17,016 nucleotides of DNA, taken from positions 1-17,016 of the forward strand of contig CAZLCL010000017.1 in NCBI GenBank assembly GCA_964558315.1, written 5' to 3'. A model generated the notes under the pieces. The model searched no databases. It saw only the letters and a list, made by a program, of their open reading frames with translations, and was not told the origin of the DNA. Position numbers and translations under genes: made by a program. This document shows positions 14,424-17,016 of the stretch, one piece after another (the stretch's first letter is position 1; each line of letters begins with the position of its first letter). Source of the DNA: MWCM01 sp964558315 (GTDB lineage: Bacteria > Patescibacteriota > UBA1384 > XYA2-FULL-43-10).

Positions 14424-15542
14424 TTAGGCAAATGATAATTTTTTATGCCTAATGTATATACTTTGGACAATACCAATTAAAGAAAAGTATATTATTACAC
14501 TGCTTCCGCCAGCGCTTAAAAATGGTAAAGGAATACCCGTTACCGGAGCCACACCTAAATTCATGCCAATATTTATTATTGATTGAGCAAGAATTAGTGC
14601 CGCTGTCCCTGATGTAATCAAATAACCAAAATTATCTTGCGAAATATCACCGGTGTTTAAAATTTTTAATATTAAGGTTAGAAGCAATAAAATGATTAAG
14701 GCTGTTCCTGTAAAACCCAGCGATTCTCCGGCACCGGCAAAAATAAAGTCTGTGTGCGGCTTTGGCAAATATTCCAATTGACTTTGCGAGCCACGTCCTA
14801 ATCCTTTGCCAAAGATTCCCCCCGAACCTATCGCGATTTGTGCTTGTTTTACATTATAGCCTTGCCCGTATGGGTCTCTATCTGGATTGATAAAGGTTAA
14901 AACTCTCTCCCTTTGATATTGTTTCATTAATATTGAAAAAGGTGAGACTTTAGCAACAGACAAAGAAAATGTTACAAATATAATTAGCAAAAATGAGGTA
15001 ATTGCGATTGTTTGATTTTTTGTCGGTTTGGAAGCAAACATTATGACTATATAGATTATAAAAACTACAATAGCTGTGCCTAAATCGGGTTCCTTTAAGA
15101 TTAATAACAGTTGTGGCAAAATTATTAATATTGATAGCAAAATGTCTTTTAACGAAATTCTGCCACATCTTGATGAGAAAAACCAAGCCAAAGCGATAAT
15201 CAGCGACATTTTTGCCACCTCTGACGGTTGAAGATTAAAAAAACCCAAATCAATCCATCTCATGGCACCGCCCACAACTACTCCAAAAATATCTACATAT
15301 ATTAATAAAATTAAAGAGATGGCATAGAATACCCACCACAAACCTTTTATGCTCCTATAATCTATCAGCGAAAATACTACCATTACCGCCGAACCAATAA
15401 TTCCAAAAATTAGTTGTTTATATGCTATCACCATATCTTCTCCAGAAAACACTAAACTATAAATGAGTGATATGCTCATACTAATTAATAATATTGGTAT
15501 CAAATATAATATATAGTCTATTGTAATAATTTTTTTAGACAT
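14424..15542 (-). CDS. rodA: SEDS-family peptidoglycan polymerase (RodA/FtsW), 372 aa
   Basis: SEDS proteins polymerise lipid II into glycan strands in the membrane. About ten hydrophobic segments are visible. Conserved signatures are RWIDLGFFNLQPSEVAK (95-111), KEPDLGTA (150-157, with D153), the QPSE and PKPHTDFIF motifs, and near the end NLGVAPVTGIPLPFLSAGGSS. The GIPLPF and length of 372 fit RodA (E. coli 370) better than FtsW, but the two are hard to separate without a tree. It follows the DUF167 gene by 10 bp. Its stop lies in a small TGCC/GGCA hairpin followed by T-rich DNA, perhaps a weak terminator. Confidence 0.93.
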   Translation of the reverse strand: MSKKIITIDYILYLIPILLISMSISLIYSLVFSGEDMVIAYKQLIFGIIGSAVMVVFSLIDYRSIKGLWWVFYAISLILLIYVDIFGVVVGGAMRWIDLGFFNLQPSEVAKMSLIIALAWFFSSRCGRISLKDILLSILIILPQLLLILKEPDLGTAIVVFIIYIVIMFASKPTKNQTIAITSFLLIIFVTFSLSVAKVSPFSILMKQYQRERVLTFINPDRDPYGQGYNVKQAQIAIGSGGIFGKGLGRGSQSQLEYLPKPHTDFIFAGAGESLGFTGTALIILLLLTLILKILNTGDISQDNFGYLITSGTAALILAQSIINIGMNLGVAPVTGIPLPFLSAGGSSVIIYFSLIGIVQSIYIRHKKLSFA

Positions 15543-15552
15543 AAACTATTCT

Positions 15553-15774
15553 TTAATCAATATCTACGGATATAATTTTTTTATTTGTCTTTAATCCCTT
15601 AATAATTTTTACTGCCGATTTAGGACATTTGAAATATTCACAAATAATTTTTTCGATTTTGTAATTTGCCTTATTATCCACAGGAGGTTCATTAATCCAA
15701 ATCTCTAAACAAGCTCCGTCCCGACGCAACTTATTTTGGCTTGATTTAGTGTGAATTTTTGCTTGAAAAATCAA
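15553..15774 (-). CDS. DUF167/YggU family protein, 73 aa
   Basis: The sequence fits the small YggU family: an N-terminal strand, a central IWINEPPVDNKANYKI that corresponds to the family's PPVDGKAN signature, then the CPKSAVKIIKG segment. Function is unknown throughout the family. No in-frame ATG is available; the start is TTG at 15774, directly after the rnhA stop, so it depends on coupling to rnhA. Usual family members have about 75-100 residues, so it is complete. Confidence 0.85.
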   Translation of the reverse strand: MIFQAKIHTKSSQNKLRRDGACLEIWINEPPVDNKANYKIEKIICEYFKCPKSAVKIIKGLKTNKKIISVDID

Positions 15775-16197
15775 TTAGCTATCCAACGCCATATTTACTA
15801 GTTTATCAGCTTCTTTATTTTTCTCTCTGGGAACATGCACAAATTTTATTTCTTTGGCTACCAAATTAATTAATTCATTGATCTGTGCTATATAATTTTT
15901 AATATCGTCATTTTTAATTTTAAAATTTCCATTTATCTGTTCAACTACTAATTTGCTATCAATATTAAAAACTATTTGTGAATCGTGATTATGATCTCGA
16001 TTCCAGCCGCTCCTAGTAATAATCTCTAAAGCTTTAACTACGGCCTTATACTCGGCTTGATTATTGGTTTTGTTACCGATCCTTTCTTTATATTCAAATA
16101 AAATATTTTGGCTTTCGTCCTTAAAAACCACGCCAATGGCGGCCGGTCCCGGGTTCCCCCTGGCCCCGCCGTCTGTATTTACATATAATATTGACAT
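15775..16197 (-). CDS. rnhA: Ribonuclease HI, 140 aa
   Basis: The enzyme cleaves RNA in RNA-DNA hybrids. The catalytic acidic residues are D9 (YVNTDGGARGNPGP), E49 (NNQAEYKA), D80 (NIDSKLVVEQ) and D131 (NKEADKLVN), with H121 in VHVPRE. This is the compact bacterial/archaeal form without a hybrid-binding domain. Residues about 62-74, rich in Asn, His and Asp, look like an extra loop before the third strand; the DNA there holds a GAATCG/CGATTC palindrome. The ATG at 16197 lies 1 nt after the trpS stop. Confidence 0.93.
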   Translation of the reverse strand: MSILYVNTDGGARGNPGPAAIGVVFKDESQNILFEYKERIGNKTNNQAEYKAVVKALEIITRSGWNRDHNHDSQIVFNIDSKLVVEQINGNFKIKNDDIKNYIAQINELINLVAKEIKFVHVPREKNKEADKLVNMALDS

Positions 16198-16198
16198 A

Positions 16199-17016
16199 TT
16201 AAAAGCCGATTCCGATTACTTTTTTTACATTAGTTAGCATTTCTTGAGCACGAGGTTGCAATTTATTAGATCCTTCTTCTAGAATTTTTCGTATTTGGTC
16301 TTTTTGCTCTAAATATTCTTTATAACTCTTCTGTATCGGACTTAAATATTCAATTAATAAATCGGCTAAATCTGACTTGAAAACGCCATATCCTTTATCT
16401 CGGTATTTATTCTCAATCTTTTCAATCTCAAGGCCAGACACTTCGGAGTAAATATTTATTAAATTTGTAATTGCTGGCTTTTCTTTTGCCGCCCTAATCT
16501 CATTACCAGAATCGGTAACAGCTTTTTTAATTTTTGAGCTTATTGTTTCGGCATTATCACTCATTGCTATATAGTTATTAGCAGACAAAGCAGATTTACT
16601 CATTTTCTTTTGCGGATTGTCTAAACCCATTATGCGGGCTGTAGAGGATTTTATTATCGGTTTGGGCAATACAAAAATTTCGCCATATCGAGCATTAAAA
16701 CGCTCGGCTATATCTCTGGTTAGCTCTACATGTTGTTTTTGATCATCGCCAACCGGCACATCGGTGGCACCATACAATAAAATGTCTGCCGCCATCAACA
16801 CCGGATAATCAAATAATCCCACCGAAACGCTGTCTTTTTTATTCTGGCTTTTCTCTTTGTATTGTGTCATACGATTTAATTCGCCCATGGTAGCATGACA
16901 ATTTAAAAGCCAAGCTAGTTCAGTATGCTCCGGACGGCTAGATTGAACAAAGAGAATTGATTTTTCGGGGTTAAGACCAACCGCTAAATACAATGCCGCC
17001 ATAGAGTAAATGTTCT
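16199..17016 (-). CDS. trpS: Tryptophanyl-tRNA synthetase, N-terminus off the window
   Basis: This class I synthetase charges tRNA-Trp. The frame stays open to the right edge: residues before the ATG at 17002 (NIYS) continue the family alignment, so that Met is internal and the first ~60 residues with the HIGH motif are missing. Visible motifs are LYLAVGLNPEKSILFVQS, the GDDQKQHVELTRDIAERFN tRNA/tryptophan-binding block, and KMSKS near 16590-16605. The C-terminal helical domain is complete. It heads the trpS-rnhA-DUF167-rodA cluster. Confidence 0.96.
   Translation of the reverse strand, partial: NIYSMAALYLAVGLNPEKSILFVQSSRPEHTELAWLLNCHATMGELNRMTQYKEKSQNKKDSVSVGLFDYPVLMAADILLYGATDVPVGDDQKQHVELTRDIAERFNARYGEIFVLPKPIIKSSTARIMGLDNPQKKMSKSALSANNYIAMSDNAETISSKIKKAVTDSGNEIRAAKEKPAITNLINIYSEVSGLEIEKIENKYRDKGYGVFKSDLADLLIEYLSPIQKSYKEYLEQKDQIRKILEEGSNKLQPRAQEMLTNVKKVIGIGF

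Overview
The window is most likely a metagenomic fragment of a small, AT-rich bacterial genome of the Patescibacteria (CPR) type. Supporting signs are the tightly packed single-strand gene order, a cupin-type glucose-6-phosphate isomerase, a Mfd reduced to about half its usual length, and intergenic gaps filled with short recurrent AT-rich 'words'. The phylum assignment is inference from gene content; no rRNA is present. TGA acts as a normal stop, so the code-25 lineages are unlikely. All recognised genes lie on the minus strand, so the biological order runs from right to left.

From the right edge: trpS (5' end off the window), rnhA, a DUF167/YggU gene and rodA form a tightly spaced operon. 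A consensus-like promoter then drives rplU-secE-nusG-rplK, closed by a perfect terminator hairpin. A structured leader precedes a shortened mfd, followed by dprA, topA and recR (DNA repair, uptake and topology). A separately transcribed small acidic zinc-ribbon gene ends in its own terminator. cysS overlaps a DusB-type dihydrouridine synthase by 4 bp. A GIY-YIG nuclease gene sits inside a nest of palindromic repeats, and the cupin-type pgi gene follows.

Positions 1435-2257 hold no convincing protein gene. They contain a 143-nt GC-rich block closed by a long imperfect stem (structured RNA or MITE candidate), a minus-strand promoter, a bidirectional hairpin and a cluster of degenerate palindromic repeats. 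Positions 1-1434 are strikingly GC-rich and encode two translationally coupled exported proteins of unknown family. Their composition is unlike everything to the right, so this end is either recently acquired DNA or an assembly join.

The most unusual feature is the behaviour of the repeats. A 31-nt word is inserted in frame in pgi and dus and is read as the same peptide (NNELRI) each time. Another word supplies the last codons of the GIY-YIG gene, whose body is bracketed by two copies of a ~67-nt imperfect palindrome. A third runs through the stop codon of topA. This resembles the in-gene palindromic elements known in Rickettsia, but with different sequence, and raises the possibility that the GIY-YIG gene and its palindromes form a mobile cassette.
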